Shown here one piece after another: positions 35,779 through 44,888 of a stretch of DNA of 64,000 nt. The stretch comes from Sphingobacteriaceae bacterium (lineage in GTDB: Bacteria; Bacteroidota; Bacteroidia; Sphingobacteriales; Sphingobacteriaceae): the NCBI GenBank assembly GCA_029266635.1, contig JAQSWM010000001.1:310001-374000 (forward strand), in the 5' to 3' direction. Every line of letters starts with the position of its first letter. Position 1 is the first letter of the stretch. The notes under the pieces were generated by a model that was given only the letters and a program-made list of their open reading frames with translations, did no database searches and had not been told where the DNA came from. A program made the position numbers and the translations under genes.

Positions 35779-37389
35779 ATGAAAATCAGCTCGTTAAAAA
35801 AGTTAACGTTTGTCCTCTCAACATTAATTTGCCTGTGGGCGCCTTCCGGCGCTCAGGACAAGAAAACCTTCGGGCAAATTGCCTTGGAAGAATCTACTAT
35901 TCCGGTTCGGCCAGGTGTACCTGGAAAGGTACCCTTTTGGAACGGAGATGCTAAACGATTTATCTACGCTCCCGCCTTCGATTTCAAGAAAATCCCCAAT
36001 GCTGTGAAGTATAGATATGAGCTTACTTCGGTGAAAACAGGAAAGAAGTACTTTTTCGAAAGCAAAATACCTTACGAACCCCTATCTAAGATATGGCAAT
36101 CAGTTCCAGTAGGCGATGTAAGGCTCAAGGTTACCGCTATCAACACGGCTGGGAAGGCAATTGGGGAATCAGGCTCGCGTGAGTTTTACCGGGCAGCTCC
36201 GTTTAACGGAGTCTATCATAAACCTGTGATGCCCTATGGCCAAAGTGCAATGCAGGCGCTTGAAAATTTACTGGATGAAGATTATGTAAAGTATTGGTCA
36301 ATTAATAAAAAACCTGACCCTACATACCTCAACTACCGTTATCCGGCTAAAATCTACAGCGCTCTGGTGATCGGTGCAGTAACTTACGCCCGACTGAAAC
36401 CCAACACTGTACAAGCCACAAAGGCGGTTGAGTTAGCGGAAACTGTTGCCGATTTCATGCTGAGCATTCGGTACAAGCCTGGCAGTGCCTGGGAAAATTT
36501 CGTCCCAACATACTACGGCGAAAAATTCCCCGCAGACAAACCTCACATGCGGCCTCAAAATAATTTCACGCCAATGGGTGTAGATGCAGGAAATGCCTTT
36601 TTAGACCTTTATGATTATACCCGTAAACCAGAATATTTGGATGCAGCAAAACTCATCGCAACAACGTATCTGAAGAACCAGATGGAAAATGGCAGTTGGT
36701 ATCAATTTACAGATTATGAAACCAATGTTCCTTTAGCAAAGAACATCCTGATCCCAACATCGGTCATAAATTACTTTGACAGGCTAAGCCGCGATTATAA
36801 AGTGCCCGGACTTGAAGCGGCAGCTAACAAAGCTCTGGCTTATACAATGGCACATCCCGTGAAAACATTCGATTGGCAAGGTCAGTTTGAAGATGTTTTT
36901 GCCCGGCCGCCTTACAAAAACCTGAGCCGCGAACAGGCATGCGAGCTGGCGATGTATTTGTTGAATAATGCAAAAAACAATCCGGCAAACGTAAAACTCG
37001 CCGAAGAGCTTATCCGCTTTTCAGAAGACCAGTTTGTGATTTGGGAACAACCCAGAAGCATGACCAAAACAAAAGGCCCGGGCTGGCAGCCGCAAAACTG
37101 GATCACACCCAGCGTTCAGGAGCAATATGTTTTCTGGAACCCGGTGGGAAGAGCTGCGGGAATCATGATGGATACCTATTGGCACGCTTTCAAAGTAACC
37201 AACAACAGCTTGTACAAGGCAAAGGCGGAATCGCTGGCGAACGCTTTTACACTTGTACAAAAAGAGCACGACGGCGATTATCCAACATTTTTTACCAGGT
37301 ATAAAATGCCTTTGTGGTTAAATAGCGTAGTCTACCCTGCCAAGATGATGATGCAGCTTGACAATGACTTAAAGACCGCCCAGAACTAG
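35779..37389 (+). CDS. PUL protein A3: secreted, Ig-like plus probable alpha/alpha-barrel
   Basis: 536 residues, signal peptide to about SGAQ (26). It keeps RPGVPG, PFWN and FIYAPAFDF. It differs where the others have AHQF, having AKRF, and MPYDxS becomes MPYGQS. The helical part has FEDVFARPPYKNLSREQACELAMYLL, EDQFVIWEQP and NWITPSVQEQY. The short gaps on both sides (15 and 35 bases) place it in one transcript with A2 and A4. Function unknown beyond probable glycan processing. Confidence 0.8.
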   Translation: MKISSLKKLTFVLSTLICLWAPSGAQDKKTFGQIALEESTIPVRPGVPGKVPFWNGDAKRFIYAPAFDFKKIPNAVKYRYELTSVKTGKKYFFESKIPYEPLSKIWQSVPVGDVRLKVTAINTAGKAIGESGSREFYRAAPFNGVYHKPVMPYGQSAMQALENLLDEDYVKYWSINKKPDPTYLNYRYPAKIYSALVIGAVTYARLKPNTVQATKAVELAETVADFMLSIRYKPGSAWENFVPTYYGEKFPADKPHMRPQNNFTPMGVDAGNAFLDLYDYTRKPEYLDAAKLIATTYLKNQMENGSWYQFTDYETNVPLAKNILIPTSVINYFDRLSRDYKVPGLEAAANKALAYTMAHPVKTFDWQGQFEDVFARPPYKNLSREQACELAMYLLNNAKNNPANVKLAEELIRFSEDQFVIWEQPRSMTKTKGPGWQPQNWITPSVQEQYVFWNPVGRAAGIMMDTYWHAFKVTNNSLYKAKAESLANAFTLVQKEHDGDYPTFFTRYKMPLWLNSVVYPAKMMMQLDNDLKTAQN

Positions 37390-37424
37390 TCCAATACCTT
37401 AGTGAATAAACAGTGAATAAGAAC

Positions 37425-39029
37425 ATGAATAAGAAAACCATTTACGTACTGATTGCCTTTGCAGCAACAGTCGCGGGCTGTAAGTCCCTCAACGGAACAA
37501 ACACGAACGAAAAATCCTTAGGTGAGATAGCAAAACAAGAATCTGCCACCCCAATTCGTCCGGGAAAACCCGGCGTAGCACCTTTCTGGAACGCGAAAGC
37601 TCACCAATTCATTTACGCTCCCGCCTTCGATTACAAGCTTGTGCCCGGTGCTGTAAAATATCAATATAAAGTTCGGTCGCTGGTTGATTCTTCTGACCAC
37701 AACTTCGAAAGCGATGTTCCTTACACCCCATTGAGCAAAATATGGACAGCGCTCCCTATTGGTTTCTTCACTTTAGAAGTAAACGGCTTATCCGCCACAG
37801 GCGCAAACCTTGGAACAGCCGGCAAAGGCAAATACTACCACGCTGCTTATTTTAACGGGCCCTATTATGAGCCGGTTATGCCTTATGATAAAAGTGCCAT
37901 GATCGCTTTGGACACGCTTTTCAATAGAAGTTATGTCAATTATTGGTACACCCACAAGGTTCCTGATCCTGATTACGTAAACTACCGCTACCCGGCCAAA
38001 ATCATCAGTGCGCTGGTTATCGGTGCCGTAACCTATGCAAGGCTGAAACCGAACACACCCGAAGCAACCCGCTCTACAGAGCTGGCAAAAACTATCGCTG
38101 ATTATTTGCTGAGCATCCGGTATCCAAAAGGATCTGCATGGGAGTATTTTGTCCCAACATATTATGGGCCACGCATCGGGAAAGATCCCAAATCGCATAT
38201 GCAGCTCACTAATAATTTCACCATTATGGGTGTAGATGCCGGCAATGCGTTCCTGGATTTATACAACCTGAATGGTGATAAGAAATATTTAGAAGCGGCA
38301 AAACAGATAGCCCAAACGTATTTGAAAACACAGTTGCCAAGCGGAACCTGGTACCAGTTTGTGAATTACCAGACCGGAGAGCCCACGGCTCCAAACCTTA
38401 CCATCCCTACCTCGATTATCAATTATTTAGGGCGGATGACACGCGAATACAAAATGGATGGATTGGAGAACGCTACCACGAAAGCTGTAAACTGGGTGAT
38501 GGAGAATCCTGTAAAAACTTTCAACTGGCAGGGGCAATTTGAAGACGTATATGCCCGTCCGCCTTACGAGAACCTTGCCAGAGAACAGGCCTGCGATATG
38601 GCAGTTTACCTTTTCACGAATAAAAAAGATTTCAAGCTGGCTGACGAACTGCTTCGTTTCTCAGAAGATCAGTTTATAATTTGGGAGAAGCCTGTGCCAA
38701 TTACCATCGGAAAGTACAAAGGGCCTTCCTATAATTCCAATAGCTGGATTACGCCTAATGTACTTGAACAATATGTTTACTGGATGCCTGTAGGACGCTC
38801 CGCAGGTGTAATGGTGGATGCCTATCATCAGGCTTACAAGGCTACCCACAACGAGATGTACCTGGCAAAAGCCAAAGCTATCGCCAACGCTTTTACACTG
38901 AACCAAAAGCTCCATAACGGCAACTACGATACCTACTTCACCAAATATGTCCTGGATGGCTGGCTGAACAGCACAGTTTATCCTGCCAAGGTGTTGATGA
39001 ACCTTCAAAATGATTTGAAGAAAAATTAA
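37425..39029 (+). CDS. PUL protein A4: lipoprotein member of the A family
   Basis: 534 residues from ATG 37425; a GTG at 37413 would add four residues. Unlike A1-A3 and A5, the signal ends in a lipobox, TVAGC, with Cys19, followed by KSLNGTN. The body follows the family: RPGKPG, PFWN, HQFIYAPAFDYK, FNGPYYEPVMPYDKSAM, REQACDMAVYLF, EDQFIIWEKP and WITPNVLEQY. The lipid anchor suggests that A4 works at the outer membrane while the others are soluble. Confidence 0.8.
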   Translation: MNKKTIYVLIAFAATVAGCKSLNGTNTNEKSLGEIAKQESATPIRPGKPGVAPFWNAKAHQFIYAPAFDYKLVPGAVKYQYKVRSLVDSSDHNFESDVPYTPLSKIWTALPIGFFTLEVNGLSATGANLGTAGKGKYYHAAYFNGPYYEPVMPYDKSAMIALDTLFNRSYVNYWYTHKVPDPDYVNYRYPAKIISALVIGAVTYARLKPNTPEATRSTELAKTIADYLLSIRYPKGSAWEYFVPTYYGPRIGKDPKSHMQLTNNFTIMGVDAGNAFLDLYNLNGDKKYLEAAKQIAQTYLKTQLPSGTWYQFVNYQTGEPTAPNLTIPTSIINYLGRMTREYKMDGLENATTKAVNWVMENPVKTFNWQGQFEDVYARPPYENLAREQACDMAVYLFTNKKDFKLADELLRFSEDQFIIWEKPVPITIGKYKGPSYNSNSWITPNVLEQYVYWMPVGRSAGVMVDAYHQAYKATHNEMYLAKAKAIANAFTLNQKLHNGNYDTYFTKYVLDGWLNSTVYPAKVLMNLQNDLKKN

Positions 39030-39063
39030 CTGATTAAAATGCTTTGCTGATCTAAGGACTAAT

Positions 39064-41034
39064 ATGCTAATCAAATCAACTTCAATTAAAAGATCAAGGT
39101 TATGGTTTATCTGCACTGGCCTGACTGCTATTTCCGCAATTCAGGTTCAGGCGGCCGAAGCGACAAAAACTCAGATTGAACTGGTTAGCCACAAAAAAGC
39201 AGCAGCCATAATTGTTTATAATAACGATTCGCCGGTTTATTCTTTAACAGCAAACAAGCTTGCTAGTTACATTCGAAGCCAGACAGATGTAGGCCTTCAA
39301 ACAGTAACTGACGTTGATTTCAAGCCAAAGGCCAAAGTCGCTACTATACTCCTCGATGGGGCAACAGATAAAAGCCTGCTAAAGAAATATGGGCTCACAG
39401 CTACTGTGAAGTCTAGCCGGCATGACGCTTACAGTATCCAAACGTTATGGCATAACTCTATGGCATTTATAGTCTTAGCCGGAAACTCGCCTGATGCTGT
39501 AAAGTTTGCTGCTTACAGGCTGATGGAAGAGCTGGATATCCAAAAAGGGAATGCCTCGGTGAAGCCACTTGATATACAAGCTGAACCGTTTTTTAAAAAC
39601 CGACTGGTTTCCATGGGAAACATCTGGCGCACCGCTATAGAAATAGAGCGGAAATATAACATTGAAGCCTGGCCCGTTGACAGGATTGTCAAGTCGGTTG
39701 ATATGTATGATTCGTTCGGCTTTAATGGTTTTGAGGTACTGGACCGTTTTAACGAAGGATACCTGATGCCCTGCTACGGAATCACCCGCGAGCAGTGGCG
39801 GAACAAAGTGTGGGCAATTGCAGATCGGGCGCACCTAAATGGGCAGAAAGTTTATTTACGTGCCTGGGGCAATGCGGTGATGGATATTCCCGAAGGCTTT
39901 AAAGCAGAAGGCCCAACTTCTAATGTGCCCCGGATATTTAAAACATTTTGTCCTGATCTGCCTGAAGACAGAAAGCGCTGGGAAGAAGAGATTCGCGATT
40001 ACTATGTTCCTAATTACGCCAGCCATATAGATAATTTCATTGGCCATTGGGCCGATGCCGGCGGATGCCGCGACCCCAAATCGCAAGCCACCATTGACGA
40101 CTGCCTGCGCCTGCACATGGAATTGCAAAGCGCCTTCCGGAAAGTTAACCCGGACATTCAGACATCCTTTAGCTTCTGGCACATGGATGCAAATAACTGG
40201 CGGCAGTATAAAGACCATCATTCTGTCAGCGCCTCTCCTATTCTGAGCAAAGATGTAATTATGACCCAGGCTACGCGGTCGCATACCATTCCTTATTCTG
40301 AAAAACTGACAAGTGATTTTATTGCAGATGGCCATCCTGCCGCAACCTGGACGTGGATACGCGGAGATGCTGAATCGTTTCATAACGACGCCTCGTTGCT
40401 TATACGCGTTCATTCCTTAGGTAAGTATTTCAGCGGATTGCCCGCTTCTGCTCAAGCATTAGATTGGCATAATGTGGAGCGCTGCCAGCACGGAATGGCC
40501 AATGTTGTGAATTACTATGTAGCCGGAAAGCTGATGTGGGATCCTAAAGCAGATGTAGATAAGCTGCTTAAGGACTTTGCTGTAAAAATGTTCGGGCAGA
40601 AGAATGCGCCTACTATTGTGGAAGCGTATAATACCATGGAAAAGGTTCGGGTTTCTGACAACATGGATAAGAAACCTGCTCCCAAAAATCCCTCGGAAGT
40701 AGCTCAGTTATGCCACAATGCTCTTCGAAAACTCAATAATATGAAAATTGAAGCAGGATACCGCCCGCGGCTAGGGCTGGTGATCACGCCGCAACAGATC
40801 CGACGCGATTTAATAGATGCACTGACAGTAATAGAAGAATATGCCCTTTGTTATAGCAGGGAATTGCCGGAACTGGATAATGCAATAAAGGAAAAGAATA
40901 AGGATGCTGAAGACAAACTGATAAATAGCCTGAAGAATAAAATCAGCAACTGGGGCAGTTCAATAGCGGGCTTATTTGAAGCACGTGCGATGGAGCAGCA
41001 GCTACAGAAGAGGGGGTATCAGATTGGAGCTTAA
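39064..41034 (+). CDS. PUL protein B2: close paralog of B1
   Basis: 656 residues, signal to about VQAAE (30). It matches B1 along its whole length, including FNGFEVLDRFNEGYLMPCYGITREQWRNK, GQKVYLRAWGNAVM, FCPDLPEDRKRWEEEIRDYYVPNYASHID, and HWADAGGC. The C-terminal helical region (RAMEQQLQKRG) matches too. The pair is the product of a duplication inside the PUL. Same tentative role as B1: alpha-glucuronidase-like N-domain with a TIM barrel, substrate unknown. Confidence 0.78.
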   Translation: MLIKSTSIKRSRLWFICTGLTAISAIQVQAAEATKTQIELVSHKKAAAIIVYNNDSPVYSLTANKLASYIRSQTDVGLQTVTDVDFKPKAKVATILLDGATDKSLLKKYGLTATVKSSRHDAYSIQTLWHNSMAFIVLAGNSPDAVKFAAYRLMEELDIQKGNASVKPLDIQAEPFFKNRLVSMGNIWRTAIEIERKYNIEAWPVDRIVKSVDMYDSFGFNGFEVLDRFNEGYLMPCYGITREQWRNKVWAIADRAHLNGQKVYLRAWGNAVMDIPEGFKAEGPTSNVPRIFKTFCPDLPEDRKRWEEEIRDYYVPNYASHIDNFIGHWADAGGCRDPKSQATIDDCLRLHMELQSAFRKVNPDIQTSFSFWHMDANNWRQYKDHHSVSASPILSKDVIMTQATRSHTIPYSEKLTSDFIADGHPAATWTWIRGDAESFHNDASLLIRVHSLGKYFSGLPASAQALDWHNVERCQHGMANVVNYYVAGKLMWDPKADVDKLLKDFAVKMFGQKNAPTIVEAYNTMEKVRVSDNMDKKPAPKNPSEVAQLCHNALRKLNNMKIEAGYRPRLGLVITPQQIRRDLIDALTVIEEYALCYSRELPELDNAIKEKNKDAEDKLINSLKNKISNWGSSIAGLFEARAMEQQLQKRGYQIGA

Positions 41035-41116
41035 CCTTAATATGCGTTCTGGGTACAAAAAAATCATTCTTAGAAAGATAAATTCTCATACTTCTATTGT
41101 GGAAAATTTTCAATCA

Positions 41117-43240
41117 ATGAGAAAAGTACTTATTTTACTTTGTGCGTTTTTACCGACAGCCGCAGCCTATTCGCAAACATCTGCACACCTTTCCAAAATC
41201 TTAGTTGAACTGCCGGGCGGCAAAATGGGCGATACCGAATTGATCGCCATCAAGCGTATTCGCGAATACACCAACGCTATTGTACAGGTAGAAACCTCCT
41301 CACCAAAAAAAGAGAATAAAAAAGAATTTGATTTAACTGTTATTCTGGGAACTTCAGGCGACTCGCAGGAGCTAAAAAACGAATGGCAAAAACACGCTTC
41401 TGCCAGGGAGGATTCGTACCTGCTTCAAACGTCATCTAACCGCCCGCTCACGGTGCTCGCATCGGGTACAAATAAACGGGGAACGCTTTACGCAGCATAT
41501 CAGTTGGCGGACTTATTAAAAGCTGAAGCAGACATTTCGAAGCTAAACTTATACTTTGAACCAAAAATACAGCAGAGGTATGTTTCTTTTGGCGCCACCA
41601 CCCACGGCCGGCGATATTACCGCCCGGCTCTTTACTACCAAACGCTTAAGGAACTACCCCGATATGGTTACAATGGTGTACTCATTTATCCTGGCGGCGG
41701 CACTCCTATCGGCCGGCAAAGCTCCCCTGTAGCCGAAACAGAGTCGGGGAAATTATATCGGGATACAGCAAATACCCAGCAATGGAAAAACTGGTTTAAG
41801 GAATTAAAAACGTATCAGCACGATATTGTTATGACGATACCGCCCATGATTCCCCCGGGCTATACCAATAAAGAAATTGTAGATTTTTACGATGGCGGCC
41901 CGGAACCAAAAGACTACATCACCAATTTAAAATCGCATTACAAGGAGTTCTTGCAGCTCCTTACCCATGATTATCCTGAAATCGACTCCTATTTGTTCAA
42001 TTCAACTGAAGGGGCGACTTTCGGGAGGAACGAGCGGTTCTTTGGTGCGCCTGCGCCCGATCGGTTTCCAAACCAAAAATACATGGAAAACAATGAGCGC
42101 ATAATGCGGGCCTATTTTGATGTGCTTTCTGAGTTCTTTAAATCAGATCTGCACAAGGTCTCGTTTTGGACGCATTCCTTCGGCCTTACCAGCGAAGGAA
42201 TAACAAAAATGCGGGAAATTCTCTTTCAGTATCCGCAAGTGTTGATTTTGGAAGATGACTACTGGAACAATAATTTGTGGCCAAATAACATTCCGGCTAT
42301 GAAGTATTTATCCGAAGGCCTCAGGGCAAAAATCCATACGAAAAACCCTTTCGGCATGTTTCAGATTGCAACAGATGGCGAATATTTCGGAGGCGGCAGC
42401 TTACCGAATGCTTACCCCGGCTCGCACGTCAGATCTGCAAAAGATGCTTTGGCGAGAAATGCCCGAATGGTTGTGCAGCGCTTGGACCTGCACGACCGTA
42501 CTCCCTACGGAACCTCCTTTGGCACGATGGAAATAGTCCCGATAACTGCATCCAAACAGTTGTGGAATCCTGTACCGGATGAAGCAACAATATGGCAGGA
42601 TTGGGCGAGCCGCAGGTTTGGAAAGAAAGCAGCTCCTTTTGTTGTTGATGCGCTTAAACAATCTGAGCCGATCCTGGCGAACGGGCTTCTTTGCAATGGC
42701 ATTGACCTATTAGGCAACGGCTCTGAATTCAACACCAAAATGTGGTCAAAAGAAGATAATGGCTTCGCTCACTTTCAACTTTTTGGAAAGCCGGGCAGGA
42801 AATTAGTGCAAAAGACAGATGCTGATATTATCTATAGCGAGGAGTATGCCTCTTACCAAATGGATACGCACACAATTGGCATTAACGATTTTCTTCAAAG
42901 CCGCGATAAGGCACTGCAGTCGGTTGCGTATGCTTTAGATCAGATACAAAAAGCAAAACCGTATCTAAAGGCGGAAGATTATACGATGCTCAATGGCATT
43001 TTTGTGAACGGGCGGAATGTGATCAATGCACTTAAGCTTTTAGGGTCGGCAGCTTATGCAACAAACATCATGATGTCGAACTTCGATCATGTAAAAGACC
43101 CGAAGGCTTTGTTTGATCGTTCCATTGCCAACCTGGAAGCATACATTAAAGCAGGCAAGCTCATCCCTGAAATGAATCAGAACTTACAAACGATTGCAAA
43201 AAATTATAAACAGGTTGGCAACAAAGCCTCTCCCAGATAA
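41117..43240 (+). CDS. PUL protein C: diverged B-like glycosidase candidate
   Basis: 707 residues from ATG 41117, which begins a good signal peptide (MRKVLILLCAFLPTAAAYSQ); the open frame starts earlier, at 40976, but that part overlaps B2. An N-domain of the B type (about 25-160, GTNKRGTLYAAYQLADLL) precedes a barrel with RYVSFGATTHGRRYY, YNGVLIYPGGG, NSTEGATFGRNERFFG (possible catalytic Glu), VSFWTHSFG and ILEDDYWNNN. The insertions make it larger than B1/B2. It ends six bases before A5. Confidence 0.7.
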   Translation: MRKVLILLCAFLPTAAAYSQTSAHLSKILVELPGGKMGDTELIAIKRIREYTNAIVQVETSSPKKENKKEFDLTVILGTSGDSQELKNEWQKHASAREDSYLLQTSSNRPLTVLASGTNKRGTLYAAYQLADLLKAEADISKLNLYFEPKIQQRYVSFGATTHGRRYYRPALYYQTLKELPRYGYNGVLIYPGGGTPIGRQSSPVAETESGKLYRDTANTQQWKNWFKELKTYQHDIVMTIPPMIPPGYTNKEIVDFYDGGPEPKDYITNLKSHYKEFLQLLTHDYPEIDSYLFNSTEGATFGRNERFFGAPAPDRFPNQKYMENNERIMRAYFDVLSEFFKSDLHKVSFWTHSFGLTSEGITKMREILFQYPQVLILEDDYWNNNLWPNNIPAMKYLSEGLRAKIHTKNPFGMFQIATDGEYFGGGSLPNAYPGSHVRSAKDALARNARMVVQRLDLHDRTPYGTSFGTMEIVPITASKQLWNPVPDEATIWQDWASRRFGKKAAPFVVDALKQSEPILANGLLCNGIDLLGNGSEFNTKMWSKEDNGFAHFQLFGKPGRKLVQKTDADIIYSEEYASYQMDTHTIGINDFLQSRDKALQSVAYALDQIQKAKPYLKAEDYTMLNGIFVNGRNVINALKLLGSAAYATNIMMSNFDHVKDPKALFDRSIANLEAYIKAGKLIPEMNQNLQTIAKNYKQVGNKASPR

Positions 43241-43246
43241 TCTGAT

Positions 43247-44854
43247 ATGAAAAAGAATATTGCTTTTTACGCTCTTCTAATCGCTAATGTGAGTTTGTGC
43301 TTTCCTGCTTTAGCACAAACATCTCCTAAGAAATCTTTTGGTGAAATAGCGAAAGAAGAATCCATTACACCTATTCGCCCCGGTGTGCCGGGCAAAACTC
43401 CGTTTTGGAATGCCAACGCCCACCAGTTCATTTATGCGCCTGCTTTTGAATACAAAATTGTACCGGGAGCAAGCAAATACAGGTACGACATCAAGACGGA
43501 GAATAATGGAATTCTAAGCTTCGAGACCAATGTCCCCTACTCGCCTTTAAGCAAGGTGTGGGCATCAATGCCAACCGGGTTCTTTAACCTGCAAGTGACA
43601 GCATTAAACAGCAAGGGAGAAAGCATCGGCACAGCGGGAAACGGCAAATACTACAAAGCAGCTTACTTCAACGGCCCGTATCACACGCCCGTAATGCCTT
43701 ATGATGAAAGTGCCAAAATCGCTTTAGACAATCTCCTGCATAAAGACTACGTAAATTACTGGCTCACCAATAAAGTTCCCGATCCTGATTATGCGCTTTA
43801 CCGCTATCCTGCTAAGATCTACAGCGCTCTGGTAGTTGGAGCCGTTACACACGCCCGGCTGAAGAAAGGCACTGCTGACGCCAAACGATCTGAAGAACTG
43901 GCGAAAGTAGTGGCAGATTACATGATAGGCATCAGCTATCCAAAAGGATCAGTTTGGGAGTATTTTGTGCCAACTTATTACGGTCCCCGCATCCCGAATA
44001 AACCGGGCTCGCACATCAACCTGAAAAGTAATTTTACCGTGATGGGTGCTGACGCAGGAAACGCATTCCTCGACTTGTACGATTTCACAAAAGACAGCAA
44101 GTACTTAGATGCCGCAAAGCGGATTGCTGATACTTACCTGAAGAACCAGATGAAAAACGGCAGCTGGTACCTGTACGCAGATTACCAGAATGGCGGACCA
44201 GTGGCTCCCAATATTTCCATTCCAACTGCGGTGATTAACTACTTTGATCGGTTGAGGAAAGATTACGCAGTGAAAGGCCTGGAGGAGCCGACTAAAAAGG
44301 CAGTGAACTGGGTAATGGAGAATCCAGTGAAAACGTTTAACTGGCAGGCTCAGTTCGAAGATGTAAAAGCCATGCCGCCATATAAGAGGCACAGCCGCGA
44401 GCAGGCATGTGATATGGCAGTATACCTGATGAAGAACCACACTCAAATTCCGCTTGCGGAAGAATTAATCCGTTTTGCGGAAGATCAGTTTGTCATCTGG
44501 GAGAAACCTCTGCCAATAATCATCCACGACACGCCCGACAAAGAAGTTAGTCCGGGCTGGAACTCAAAAAACTGGATTACGCCTTCAGTACAAGAGCAAT
44601 ACGGATTCTTTATGCCAGTGAGCAGAACAGCAGGAGTAATGATCGATACCTACTGGCAAGCTTACGCGACGACAAAAAAAGAGATTTACAAAGCGAAAGC
44701 TCAATCTATAGCCAATGCACTCACGCTTGTTCAGAAAGAGCATAACGGCGACTATCCTACTATGTTCACCAAGTACGACATGAACTTTTGGTTGAATAGC
44801 GTGGTTTATCCTGCTAAAGTGATGATGGATTTGGCTGATAATCTGAAAAAATAA
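43247..44854 (+). CDS. PUL protein A5: secreted, Ig-like plus probable alpha/alpha-barrel
   Basis: 535 residues, signal to about ALAQ (24). RPGVPG at 44-49, PFWN at 52-55, HQFIYAPAFEYK at 59-70; Ig/FN3-like strands to about 150; helical domain to the end with AGNAFLDLYDF, SREQACDMAVYL, EDQFVIWEKP, NWITPSVQEQYGF and YPTMFTKY. It is closest in feel to A4, sharing FNGPY and YFVPTYYGPRI. It closes the PUL; a terminator follows. Confidence 0.8.
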   Translation: MKKNIAFYALLIANVSLCFPALAQTSPKKSFGEIAKEESITPIRPGVPGKTPFWNANAHQFIYAPAFEYKIVPGASKYRYDIKTENNGILSFETNVPYSPLSKVWASMPTGFFNLQVTALNSKGESIGTAGNGKYYKAAYFNGPYHTPVMPYDESAKIALDNLLHKDYVNYWLTNKVPDPDYALYRYPAKIYSALVVGAVTHARLKKGTADAKRSEELAKVVADYMIGISYPKGSVWEYFVPTYYGPRIPNKPGSHINLKSNFTVMGADAGNAFLDLYDFTKDSKYLDAAKRIADTYLKNQMKNGSWYLYADYQNGGPVAPNISIPTAVINYFDRLRKDYAVKGLEEPTKKAVNWVMENPVKTFNWQAQFEDVKAMPPYKRHSREQACDMAVYLMKNHTQIPLAEELIRFAEDQFVIWEKPLPIIIHDTPDKEVSPGWNSKNWITPSVQEQYGFFMPVSRTAGVMIDTYWQAYATTKKEIYKAKAQSIANALTLVQKEHNGDYPTMFTKYDMNFWLNSVVYPAKVMMDLADNLKK

Positions 44855-44857
44855 AGC

Positions 44858-44888
44858 GTATCGGCTGAGCTTTTGGTTTAGCCGATAC
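44858..44888. terminator. Bidirectional terminator at the end of the PUL
   Basis: Thirteen-base-pair stem with two G-U pairs (44858-44870 with 44876-44888) and TTTTG loop. It is flanked by A-rich sequence on the left and T-rich sequence on the right, and lies between A5 and the converging M16 gene. Its right edge touches the M16 stop codon. Confidence 0.75.

Noticed and set aside
39856-40413. 185-codon minus-strand frame within B2
   Set aside because: Antisense to a conserved paralog of B1; the same region in B1 does not keep this frame open.
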